Source: SIG299 sp045593825
GTDB lineage: Bacteria; Bacillota; Clostridia; Lachnospirales; Lachnospiraceae
DNA length: 13,701 bases
Direction of reading: 5' to 3'
NCBI GenBank assembly: GCA_045593825.1
Contig: JAZNXI010000041.1
Location: forward strand, 1 to 13,701
The position numbers were made by a program, and so were the translations under genes. The notes under the pieces are model-generated. The model made no database searches and was not told the DNA's origin. It was given only the letters and a program-made list of their open reading frames with translations. Positions 1 through 6,471 of this stretch are shown piece after piece (position 1 is the stretch's first letter; each line of letters opens with the position of its first letter).

Positions 1-9
1 TCTCGATAT

Positions 10-228
10 GTTGGTTCGTGAGAGTTGTATTGTGACCAACTGTTTAAGGAATAATGTATATCTATTGGTTTGTTCATGGTAGGACATATCCAACTTTTTG
101 CTGATTTCTCATGCGAAGTTGGTTCTTTAAAAAAAATGAAAGCCAATTTTTGATATACCTTTCTAAAATAGTTGGTTTTTTGAAAAAATCATATCCAACT
201 AAATATGCAAATTCCATGATTAGTTGGA
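10..228. repeat. Cluster of alternating AGTTGG / CCAACT words in gene-free DNA
   Basis: Positions 1-281 hold no credible gene. The DNA is AT-rich and carries a short word in both orientations: GTTGGT at 10-15, ACCAAC at 35-40, CATATCCAACT at 85-95, AAGTTGGTT at 116-124, TAGTTGGTTT at 169-178, CATATCCAACT again at 190-200, and TTAGTTGG at 220-227. Neighbouring copies form inverted repeats: 10-15 with 35-40, 90-96 with 116-122, 169-175 with 195-201, and 194-202 with 220-228. The exact 11-bp repeat (85-95 and 190-200) is seen directly. Function is unknown; a regulator-binding cluster, a decayed element edge or a hairpin-forming intergenic repeat are all possible. Confidence 0.5.
183..228 (-). 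terminator. Possible intrinsic terminator after the hyd/metallophosphoesterase/VOC operon
   Basis: Read on the minus strand, a perfect 9-bp inverted repeat (TCCAACTAA and TTAGTTGGA, 220-228 with 194-202, 17-nt loop) is followed after a few bases by ATTTTTT (183-189). It lies about 53 nt beyond the VOC stop codon, where a terminator would be expected. The stem has only three G/C pairs and the loop is long, so it is weak. The same arms also belong to the AGTTGG repeat cluster, so this may not be its main role. Confidence 0.3.
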
Positions 229-281
229 ATTCGCCCTGTTATATCAGCCCCACAAATTCAAATTTATCTATCTGTTCTTTT

Positions 282-701
282 TTAATAATTAAAGTCACAC
301 ATCAAAGTCCACTGAATTCCAAAGCAGTCCCTCACAGAACCAATTATCACCATATACGGTGGGCATTCCAAAGGTTGAATAACTTCTCCATCACAGCTCA
401 ATACTTCAAATGCTCTTTTTACTTCGTCTGCAGTACGAAATCCAACCGCATAATCCAATTTACGTATTAACTGAAGGTGCGAAATATCCAACATATCTGC
501 CATTCGAACTTCCTGATCACCAAACATGATTTCCGAATGATACACCGTTCCTTCTCTCTGCGGGTCTGGTTCCGCCCAACCATTCTTTACTGCATCTTCA
601 TATAAAACCACACTCTTTTCGGTACAACCGAACGCCTCTTTATATTTTTCAATTGCCTGTAAAGCATTTCCTGCGAAGTAAAGTTTTTGGATAAATTTCA
701 T
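282..701 (-). CDS. VOC-superfamily (PhnB/glyoxalase-like) protein
   Basis: A protein of 139 residues, the usual length for PhnB-like members of the vicinal oxygen chelate superfamily. The opening (MKFIQKLYFAGNALQAIEKY) matches the family pattern of a beta strand followed by a helix ending KEAFG, and the C-terminal GSVRDCFGIQW resembles the closing D-x-F-G-x-x-W of PhnB proteins. Two ATG codons are adjacent (704 and 701). GGAGG lies 3 nt before the first and 6 nt before the second, so the second fits better and matches family starts. The gene begins 18 nt after the metallophosphoesterase stop and is probably the last gene of the hyd operon. Substrate and reaction cannot be told; many PhnB-like proteins have no known activity. 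Confidence 0.8.
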   Translation of the reverse strand: MKFIQKLYFAGNALQAIEKYKEAFGCTEKSVVLYEDAVKNGWAEPDPQREGTVYHSEIMFGDQEVRMADMLDISHLQLIRKLDYAVGFRTADEVKRAFEVLSCDGEVIQPLECPPYMVIIGSVRDCFGIQWTLMCDFNY

Positions 702-719
702 CATCTGCCTCCGTTTCCT

Positions 720-2144
720 CTACTCTATAAACTTGTTAATATGCAATCCCCTCTCTCCCACCTGAACACTTCCGTCCTTCAAAGAAATGTATGGGGAGAA
801 TTCCACGGTTTCTCCGTTATAAATTAACTCAACCGTAACATCCGGAAAAATATCACTGACATTACACTGGACAATAAATGGTTTACCCATCTCACATTCC
901 TGCTCTAAGGTTTTTCCCATAGTTGCCATATCATTCCGGTACAGGCGTACCTCCATGTCTTCATACCTTGGAATAATAAGATAATACTCATCCCCGGAGA
1001 AATAATAATGCGGAACATTTTCTTCATCCAGATAGTTTTCCAGATAATAGTCCATATCCTCTATGGTGATGTAGCCAAGGTAAGCAACTGCGTATAGTTG
1101 ATTGTCTGCAAATGGGATGTTATCTCGCTTACTTTTATTATGCTGAGGTTCTTGAACCTTCGGAGTTTCCGTTGGTGTAGGTTCAGGTTCTGCTGTTGGC
1201 ACCGGCGTTAGTGTAGGCTCCTGCGTTGGCACCACTGTTGGAATTTGTGTCGGCGCTTCCGTTACTTTCTCCGCTTTATTTCCGTAAATATCCACAATCA
1301 CCAGCTCCGGCCGGTTAAAAATTCTTGGCACCGGTGTACTCTCTCTGGCAAGGCCGCGGCTTACTATCATAGTTCCGCCAGCGTAGTCATATCTGCCTCC
1401 GGCATACTTCGGAAACAATCCCTGATGCGGTGCATATAACCCATTTAACAGCCCCGGAATTCTCCACTGTCCGCCGTGGGCGTGACCGGAAAGTACCAGG
1501 TCAAAGTCGTAATTGTGATAGGTTTCAAATAATTCCGGACGGTGACTTAACAACACAGTGAAGATTTCTTCTCCTACTGCTTTTTCTGCTGCCTTCGCCG
1601 CTTCATCGGCACGCTCCAGCTGCCGTTCTACAGGCTCGCCCTCTGCCAGATAAACCTCCGCATCCGGGTCATCCACACCGCAGATGTTGAGCATCTGTCC
1701 ATTAATAGTTATGGTGTCACACTCTCCTGCCAGAATGTTCACACCGCAATTCTTCACAATATCCAGAATAGTTCCAACATCATAGCCCCAGTACTCATGA
1801 TTACCGGTGACATAATAACAAGGATACTGCTCCGCCAACTGACGCACCGTAAGCTCCGCATCATCGTAAGAACCGTTATCATCAAAGATATCACCGCCAA
1901 GCAGCACAAGGTCCGGATTTTGCTCCTGTACTGCTTTAATCAGATTCTTCTGATTTTCGCCGTATTTGCAGGAATGCAAATCGGTTAACAGGGCAATGCG
2001 CACCGGAGCGGAAAGCTTATCGGATTCCACGGAATAATACACTGTTTTTAACCGTGAGTCACAGATAATCAGCACCAATAGTACCAGTGCCAGCAAAACA
2101 CTGCCTATCAAAAAAGTCTTCTTTCTATTCCGTTTTTGTTTCAT
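720..2144 (-). CDS. Membrane-anchored metallophosphoesterase (YkuE/YaeI-like) with Thr/Pro linker and extra C-terminal domain
   Basis: The protein has 474 residues. Residues 10-28 form one hydrophobic segment after a basic N-terminus, which looks like a signal anchor that places the rest outside the membrane. The calcineurin-like catalytic domain follows with its full set of metal-site motifs: D55-x-H57, GGD (83-85), GNHE (114-117), H201 in LLSHRP, and GHAHGGQ (220-226). Residues about 296-333 are a Thr/Pro/Glu-rich linker typical of exported proteins. Residues about 340-474 form an additional domain, rich in Tyr and acidic residues, that I do not recognise. Family members of COG1408 are usually about 270-300 residues, so the extension is unusual. 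GGAG lies 6 nt before the ATG. It sits 51 nt after hydF with no clear terminator between them, so it is probably co-transcribed. Substrate is unknown; phospholipid or cell-wall phosphodiesters are plausible for an external enzyme. Confidence 0.88.
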   Translation of the reverse strand: MKQKRNRKKTFLIGSVLLALVLLVLIICDSRLKTVYYSVESDKLSAPVRIALLTDLHSCKYGENQKNLIKAVQEQNPDLVLLGGDIFDDNGSYDDAELTVRQLAEQYPCYYVTGNHEYWGYDVGTILDIVKNCGVNILAGECDTITINGQMLNICGVDDPDAEVYLAEGEPVERQLERADEAAKAAEKAVGEEIFTVLLSHRPELFETYHNYDFDLVLSGHAHGGQWRIPGLLNGLYAPHQGLFPKYAGGRYDYAGGTMIVSRGLARESTPVPRIFNRPELVIVDIYGNKAEKVTEAPTQIPTVVPTQEPTLTPVPTAEPEPTPTETPKVQEPQHNKSKRDNIPFADNQLYAVAYLGYITIEDMDYYLENYLDEENVPHYYFSGDEYYLIIPRYEDMEVRLYRNDMATMGKTLEQECEMGKPFIVQCNVSDIFPDVTVELIYNGETVEFSPYISLKDGSVQVGERGLHINKFIE

Positions 2145-2195
2145 TTATTTCTCCATATCCATCGCTTTTCTTCTACTCATAAGACGCAAACTATC

Positions 2196-3434
2196 TTATA
2201 AAAGTTTCAAAACCTCCGGAAACAGTTCCAGGCTTCTCTTTAAAATACCGTTCACATGGGCGATTGCCACGCCGTAATTGGTCATCGGCACATCCGCCTC
2301 TTTTGCAAGGGAAATTCTGTGCTTCATCTCCGCTTCGTTTAACATGCAGCCGCCGCAGTGCACAATTAATTTATATTCGGACACATCTGCCGAAAATTCC
2401 CCACCGGAGGTAAAATCAATCTGTACCTTAGCATTCGAAAACTTCTGAATCCAGTTCGGCAGCTTTACCGTACCGATATCTCCGCACTGGCGATGATGGG
2501 TACACCCTTCGGCAATCAGAATCTTGTCGCCATCCTGCAATTTAGATAACATGGCAGCACCCTTTACCTGTGTCGCCAAATCACCCTTGTAACGGGCAAA
2601 CAAAATCGAAAAGGAGGTAAGCGGAATGTTTTCCGGCACCATCTTCGAAACCCTGCCAAAGGCCTGGGAATCGGTAATCACCATCTTTGGCGGCTTTGCC
2701 AAGGAAGCTAATGTCTGCGGGAGTTCCGTATCCTGGCATACAAAAGCCATACAGCCCGCATCAATAATGTCACGGATAGTCTGCTGCTGTGGTAAAATCA
2801 GACGTCCTTTTGGGGCAGATTCATCAATCGGGGTAACGAGAATTACCACGTCACCCGGTTCCAATAAATCTGCAACGATTTTTTTATTGTTTTCTTTGGA
2901 CTTGGCAAGGGTACCAAGCAGGTTCTTTAATTCTGTAATATTGATATTTTGGGTAGCGCTGACGTAAATTTCCGGGTAGGCGCTCTGCTCCGCATTATCT
3001 TTGCCATCCGCAGATTTGCCGGATTTTTCAGGAACATCCACCAAATCCACCTTATTCTTCACTACCACAAAAGGCAATTTCTTCTCTTGAAGCAACGCAA
3101 GAAATTCCTGCTCCTGTGTCCCCGGTTCCTCCGTGGCATCCAGTACCAGCACTGCCACATCGGTTTTGGCAAGGATTTCTCTTGTTTTCTGCACGCGAAG
3201 CTCGCCAAGGGCGCCTTCATCGTCAAAGCCGGGGGTATCAATAATCACCACCGGTCCGATAGGAAGTAATTCCATGGACTTTTTCACCGGGTCGGTGGTG
3301 GTTCCCTTTACATCGGACACCACCGCCAGGTTCTGCCCGGTAACCGCATTCACCAGGCTCGATTTACCCGCATTTCTTCTGCCGAAAAAGCTGATATGCA
3401 CCCGCTCGGCAGATACCGTTTGGTTCAAACTCAT
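2196..3434 (-). CDS. hydF: [FeFe]-hydrogenase maturation GTPase HydF
   Basis: HydF is the scaffold that receives the 2Fe subcluster precursor made by HydE and HydG and passes it to apo-HydA in the cytoplasm. The protein has 412 residues, normal for the family. The N-terminal G domain shows the P-loop GRRNAGKS (18-25), switch threonines in KGTTTDP (43-49), DTPG (66-69) and NKVD (127-130). The C-terminal cluster-binding domain carries the diagnostic C-x-H ... H-C-x-x-C pattern: C311-T-H313 and H359-C360-GG-C363, the three cysteines being the expected [4Fe-4S] ligands. An in-frame GTG at 3440 lies inside the Shine-Dalgarno sequence (AAGGAG, overlapping GGAGTG), so the ATG at 3434, 5 nt after AAGGAG, is chosen. 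It starts 9 nt after the hydG stop, so the two are surely co-transcribed. Confidence 0.97.
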   Translation of the reverse strand: MSLNQTVSAERVHISFFGRRNAGKSSLVNAVTGQNLAVVSDVKGTTTDPVKKSMELLPIGPVVIIDTPGFDDEGALGELRVQKTREILAKTDVAVLVLDATEEPGTQEQEFLALLQEKKLPFVVVKNKVDLVDVPEKSGKSADGKDNAEQSAYPEIYVSATQNINITELKNLLGTLAKSKENNKKIVADLLEPGDVVILVTPIDESAPKGRLILPQQQTIRDIIDAGCMAFVCQDTELPQTLASLAKPPKMVITDSQAFGRVSKMVPENIPLTSFSILFARYKGDLATQVKGAAMLSKLQDGDKILIAEGCTHHRQCGDIGTVKLPNWIQKFSNAKVQIDFTSGGEFSADVSEYKLIVHCGGCMLNEAEMKHRISLAKEADVPMTNYGVAIAHVNGILKRSLELFPEVLKLL

Positions 3435-3443
3435 AAGCACTCC

Positions 3444-4901
3444 TTAAAATCTGAAATCTCTTCTGTTGGAATTCTTAATCTCCTCAATGTGCTCCGCCGC
3501 AATCTGACGGTTCTTTTCTCTCGGAATGTTGGCAAGTTCCTCCTGCACCATCTTATGGCCGATTTCCTTGGTTTCCTCACTTGCGTAGTCTACCAGGTAC
3601 TCGGTTAATGTCATAAGGGCATTCGGATGACAGCAGTTACCAATCTGGCCGCTCTTACACAGGCTCATGAAACGGTCGCCGGTACGTCCCAGACGATAGC
3701 ATGCAGTACAGAAGGACGGAATATGACCGTTCTCCATCAGCCAGCGGACAACTTCATCCAAAGAACGCTGGTCGGAAACGTCAAACTGCTCGGTGTCATG
3801 CGGACGCTCTTCCGCAGAGTAGCCTGCATAACCGCCAACGGAGGTTCTGGAACCGCCGCTCACCTGGGATACGCCAAGCTTTAACAGCTTACCACGCACT
3901 TCCTCGGTTTCACGGGTAGAAATGATGATTCCGGTATATGGCACTGCCAGACGGATGCAGGCAGTAATCTTTGCAAAGGTTTCATCATCAATGCCATTGT
4001 CGAAATCATCCGGATTGATGTCGTCTGCCTTCTTTAAACGAGGCACACTGATGGTATGCGGGCCAACGCCAAACACAGCCTCTAAGTGCTCCGCGTGCAT
4101 CATAAGACCCGCAAACTCATATTTGTAAAGCTCCAAGCCGAACAGTACGCCAAGACCAACGTCGTCAATACCGCCCTCCATAGCACGGTCATGAGCCTCG
4201 GTGTGGTAAGCGTAGTTGCTCTTAGGTCCGGTTGGATGCAGCTTTTCGTAGCTCTCCTTGTGGTAGGTTTCCTGGAACAAGATGTAGGTACCGATGCCCG
4301 CATCTTTTAACTTGCGATAATTCTCCACGGTGGTGGCCGCAATATTTACGTTAACACGGCGGATGTCACCATTTTTGTGGTGAACGCTGTAAATAGTGTC
4401 GATGCACTCTAAAATGTACTCAATCGGGTTATGTACCGGATCTTCGCCCGCCTCAATAGCTAAACGCTTATGGCCCATATCCTGCAGGGCGATTACCTCG
4501 TTGCGCACTTCTTCCTGGGTCAGCTTCTTACGCGGAATGGTCTTATTCTTCATGTGATACGGGCAGTAAACGCAACCGTTGACACAGTAGTTGGAAAGAT
4601 ACAAAGGGGCAAAAATTACGATACGGTTGCCGTAAAATGCCTTCTTGATTTCTGCGGCGATTTCATAAATCTTTTCAATTTTGTCCGGCAGGTCACAGGC
4701 CAGAAGCACGGAAGCTTCTCTGTGGGAAAGTCCGGCACAGTTCCAGCCATCCTCGGTCTTTCTCGGACGTGCCTTCTCTAAAATTTCGTCAATCAGTTCT
4801 ACGTTCCTTTTGTTTGCCTCTGCATACTCTAAGGTTGCTTTAATTTCGGCGTCGTTGATAAATTCCTCCGCCTTCATGGATTTTGGATTATATGGTATCA
4901 T
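3444..4901 (-). CDS. hydG: [FeFe]-hydrogenase maturation radical SAM enzyme HydG (tyrosine lyase)
   Basis: HydG cleaves tyrosine to p-cresol and dehydroglycine, which gives the CO and CN ligands delivered as an Fe(CO)2(CN) synthon for the H-cluster. The protein has 485 residues, as expected. The radical SAM motif is C106-VNG-C110-VY-C113 in the N-terminal part of the TIM barrel. The HydG-specific C-terminal C-x2-C-x22-C motif is complete (C398, C401, C424), so the auxiliary five-iron cluster site is present and the enzyme should be functional. AAAGGAG lies 8 nt before the ATG. It starts 15 nt after hydE and ends 9 nt before hydF, giving the order regulator-hydE-hydG-hydF. Confidence 0.98.
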   Translation of the reverse strand: MIPYNPKSMKAEEFINDAEIKATLEYAEANKRNVELIDEILEKARPRKTEDGWNCAGLSHREASVLLACDLPDKIEKIYEIAAEIKKAFYGNRIVIFAPLYLSNYCVNGCVYCPYHMKNKTIPRKKLTQEEVRNEVIALQDMGHKRLAIEAGEDPVHNPIEYILECIDTIYSVHHKNGDIRRVNVNIAATTVENYRKLKDAGIGTYILFQETYHKESYEKLHPTGPKSNYAYHTEAHDRAMEGGIDDVGLGVLFGLELYKYEFAGLMMHAEHLEAVFGVGPHTISVPRLKKADDINPDDFDNGIDDETFAKITACIRLAVPYTGIIISTRETEEVRGKLLKLGVSQVSGGSRTSVGGYAGYSAEERPHDTEQFDVSDQRSLDEVVRWLMENGHIPSFCTACYRLGRTGDRFMSLCKSGQIGNCCHPNALMTLTEYLVDYASEETKEIGHKMVQEELANIPREKNRQIAAEHIEEIKNSNRRDFRF

Positions 4902-4916
4902 GTTCTTTTCTCCTTT

Positions 4917-5966
4917 CTATTTTACTGCGTCGCCCCGGTCCACCACCACGGTGCACCCAATGGACGCCATACGTTTTTCTAATTCATTTTTTGCCTGTGC
5001 CGACTCCGCCCCGTCGGAGAGCTTGTTGTCGTACAGCATATACTTTTTCCGCACCGACGCCGGTGACAAATTCGGCATCACTACGTTTGCTCCCGCAAGA
5101 ATACCACGCTCCCTGCCATTCTCTGCCATGGTGCCAAGTGCTGTGGTGGCAGGCAAAAGCACCTTCGGATGAATCAGGCGAATCATGCTAAGAAGCAGTA
5201 ATGTCGTCTCCACGGAGCCTGCCGGTTCGTCCTTAAAGCAAGTGTCTTTATGCGGAATAAACGGACCAATGCCGCACATTTCCGGCTTAAATTCTTCAAT
5301 GAATTTAAGTTCCTCCGCCAGCATTTCCACCGTCTGGTAAGGTGAACCTACCATAAATCCGGCGCCCACCTGATAACCGCACTCTCTAAGCCATTGCAAA
5401 CATTCCATACGGTATTTCCAGGACAGGTCTGCCGGATGTAGCTTCGTATAATGCCCCTCATTGGCCGTTTCATGACGAAGCAGGTATCGGTCCGCCCCTG
5501 CCTCTTTCAGGGCCTTATAGCTCGTTTTACTGCGTTCTCCTAGGGATAAGGTAACTGCGCAGTCCGGATGGTTTGTCTTGATATTATGTAGCAGCTCTAC
5601 CAAACGCTCATCCGTAAAATAACCGTCCTCCCCACCTTGTAGTACAAAGGTGCGGAAACCAAGCTCATACCCTTCCCGGCAGCACTCCAAAATATCTTCC
5701 TCTGTCAGGCGATACCTCTCACAGTTTTGGTTGCTCCGCCGGATACCGCAGTAATAACAATCGTTTTTGCAGATGTTGCTGACTTCAATGAGTCCGCGGA
5801 TAAATACGTTGTTGCCGTAGTGCTTTTCCTTTTCTGCCCGGGCTTTTTCTGCCAAATAGGCGGCTTCTTCGAAACCACAACCGGTAAGTAATGCAATATA
5901 TTCTTCTTTGGACAGTTTATGCTCTGTTACCAGTCTATCGATTAATGCCACTAATTCCATCTTCAT
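4917..5966 (-). CDS. hydE: [FeFe]-hydrogenase maturation radical SAM enzyme HydE
   Basis: HydE works after HydG in making the bridging dithiolate part of the 2Fe subcluster; published work points to the HydG product as its substrate. The protein has 349 residues. The radical SAM motif C66-KND-C70-YY-C73 follows the family sequence IEVSNICKNDCYYCGI. The barrel continues with LQGGEDG, characteristic of the HydE/BioB-like group, and LRHETAN. The last 60 residues hold only one cysteine, so the optional second surface cluster known in Thermotoga HydE is absent; that cluster is reported to be dispensable. The start at 5966 has only a weak upstream AGAGG, and a second ATG lies two codons further in, so the exact start is uncertain by two residues. 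The gap from the regulator gene is 15 nt. Confidence 0.97.
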   Translation of the reverse strand: MKMELVALIDRLVTEHKLSKEEYIALLTGCGFEEAAYLAEKARAEKEKHYGNNVFIRGLIEVSNICKNDCYYCGIRRSNQNCERYRLTEEDILECCREGYELGFRTFVLQGGEDGYFTDERLVELLHNIKTNHPDCAVTLSLGERSKTSYKALKEAGADRYLLRHETANEGHYTKLHPADLSWKYRMECLQWLRECGYQVGAGFMVGSPYQTVEMLAEELKFIEEFKPEMCGIGPFIPHKDTCFKDEPAGSVETTLLLLSMIRLIHPKVLLPATTALGTMAENGRERGILAGANVVMPNLSPASVRKKYMLYDNKLSDGAESAQAKNELEKRMASIGCTVVVDRGDAVK

Positions 5967-5981
5967 AACTTACACTTACCT

Positions 5982-6233
5982 CTAGCTGATTACGCTGGAA
6001 AACGCCGTTTTCACACTGATGCCCGGCAGTTTGCCGATTCTTCCTGCCAGTGTCGAAATCTTATCCTGCGGCGCATCAATGGCAATGCTGATAATGCTGA
6101 TATTTTTCTGGCGGTACGGGATGCCCATACGCCCGATGATATACATACTGTATTCGTGGAGGATGCTGTTCAGTGTTTCCACCGAGTCTGCCTGCTCCAC
6201 AATGATGCTCATAACTGCTACCCGTGTTTCCAT
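5982..6233 (-). CDS. TM1266-type iron-only hydrogenase system regulator
   Basis: A protein of 83 residues matching the small ferredoxin/ACT-like family described from Thermotoga TM1266, which is found next to [FeFe]-hydrogenase maturation genes and annotated as a putative iron-only hydrogenase system regulator. Visible signs are the N-terminal strand ETRVAVMSIIVE, the central YIIGRMGIPYRQKNISIISIAIDA and the C-terminal GKLPGISVKTAFS. The fold resembles NikR C-terminal-like domains, but no DNA-binding segment is visible, so how it would regulate is unknown. AAAGGAG lies 6 nt before the ATG. It is the first gene of the hyd operon, directly after the attenuator-bearing leader. Confidence 0.9.
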   Translation of the reverse strand: METRVAVMSIIVEQADSVETLNSILHEYSMYIIGRMGIPYRQKNISIISIAIDAPQDKISTLAGRIGKLPGISVKTAFSSVIS

Positions 6234-6263
6234 AGGGGCTCCTTTCTTTGGGGATTTCCTGAC

Positions 6264-6305
6264 AAAATAAAAAGTCGTACCATTTTCTTGCGAAAAAGGT
6301 ACGAC
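6264..6305 (-). terminator. Intrinsic terminator/attenuator upstream of the hyd maturation genes
   Basis: On the minus strand a perfect 8-bp stem (GTCGTACC with GGTACGAC, 6298-6305 with 6274-6281) continues after one T-T mismatch through five more pairs (TTTTC/GAAAA) to a GCAA tetraloop. It is followed immediately by TTTTTATTTT (6264-6273). The plus strand lacks a T-tract after the hairpin, so it acts only toward hydE. It ends about 30 nt before the regulator ATG, and the remaining space holds no promoter I can see, so polymerases reaching hydEGF must read through it. Confidence 0.75.
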
Positions 6306-6312
6306 GAAAAAG

Positions 6313-6329
6313 ACATACGTATGGTATGT
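6313..6329. promoter_or_regulatory. Palindromic/hairpin element in the hyd leader
   Basis: CATACGTATG (6314-6323) is a perfect 10-bp palindrome, and ACATAC (6313-6318) with GTATGT (6324-6329) forms a 6-bp hairpin with a 5-nt loop. The element lies between the putative antiterminator and the terminator. It could be part of the RNA switch or a DNA operator; nothing in the sequence decides between them. Confidence 0.35.
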
Positions 6330-6399
6330 AAATGATATTTTTCTTATTTGTCGTCACCTTTCACGCAGAGGATTCTTTGTGTCAGGAGTTCTAGATAAT

Positions 6400-6428
6400 A
6401 TTATACACTATTTTAATCAAAGATTCAA
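6400..6428 (-). promoter_or_regulatory. Sigma-70/SigA-type promoter for the hyd operon
   Basis: On the minus strand the -35 is TTGAAT (6423-6428, four of six consensus bases) and the -10 is TATAAT (6400-6405, perfect), with a 17-bp spacer. The predicted start lies near 6393. It is the only good minus-strand promoter seen between the preceding gene and hydE's operon. Its -35 lies 7 bp from the -35 of a divergent promoter. Confidence 0.7.
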
Positions 6429-6435
6429 TAACAGC

Positions 6436-6465
6436 TTGACAAAAGAACAAACACTCCTTTATAAT
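6436..6465 (+). promoter_or_regulatory. Perfect-consensus promoter for a small RNA
   Basis: TTGACA (6436-6441) and TATAAT (6460-6465) both match the SigA/sigma-70 consensus in all six positions, with an 18-bp spacer. Transcription should begin near 6472, just before a compact inverted-repeat structure and a T-tract. No protein-coding gene follows on the plus strand. Confidence 0.85.
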
Positions 6466-6471
6466 CTAATT

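Larger units (their letters stand above)
6234..6393 (-). promoter_or_regulatory. Long 5' leader of the hyd operon with attenuator layout (riboswitch-like candidate)
   Basis: From the transcription start predicted about 7 nt after the TATAAT (near 6393) to the ATG at 6233 lies a leader of about 160 nt. It contains, in transcript order, CCTGACA (6380-6386), a segment GGTGACGAC (6350-6358), a small hairpin (6313-6329), and a strong intrinsic terminator (6264-6305). GGTGACGAC can pair with the first terminator arm GTCGTACC with one bulged G, which would prevent terminator formation. TGTCAGG (6258-6264) after the terminator is complementary to the first element. A terminator between promoter and first gene, with a competing pairing segment, indicates conditional read-through. 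The signal is unknown; I recognise no characterised riboswitch family and no T-box. Confidence 0.6.

Noticed and set aside
10..228. CRISPR array
   Set aside because: The words are only 6-11 bp, alternate in orientation and are irregularly spaced, so there is no repeat-spacer structure.
111..470. Plus-strand open frame of 119 codons at the left edge
   Set aside because: It has no ribosome binding site, overlaps the VOC gene antisense, and its first half is low-complexity AT-rich DNA within the AGTTGG cluster.
4681..5172. Plus-strand open frame of 163 codons opposite hydG and hydE
   Set aside because: It is antisense to two genes with complete catalytic motifs, crosses their junction, and has no recognisable content. 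The same applies to the plus-strand frames at 6600-7118 and 9600-10028.
6264..6305. Reading the hairpin simply as the terminator of the upstream ten-gene cluster
   Set aside because: The cluster's last stop is about 240 bp away, and the only convincing hyd promoter lies upstream of the hairpin, so it must act within the hyd transcript. It may additionally stop read-through from the cluster.
6076..6357. GTG-initiated open frame running through the hyd leader and terminator into the regulator gene
   Set aside because: The purine-rich AAAGG directly touches the GTG with no spacing, the frame overlaps the well-supported TM1266-type gene in another frame, and the product has no family resemblance. 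A leader peptide is not excluded but is not supported.
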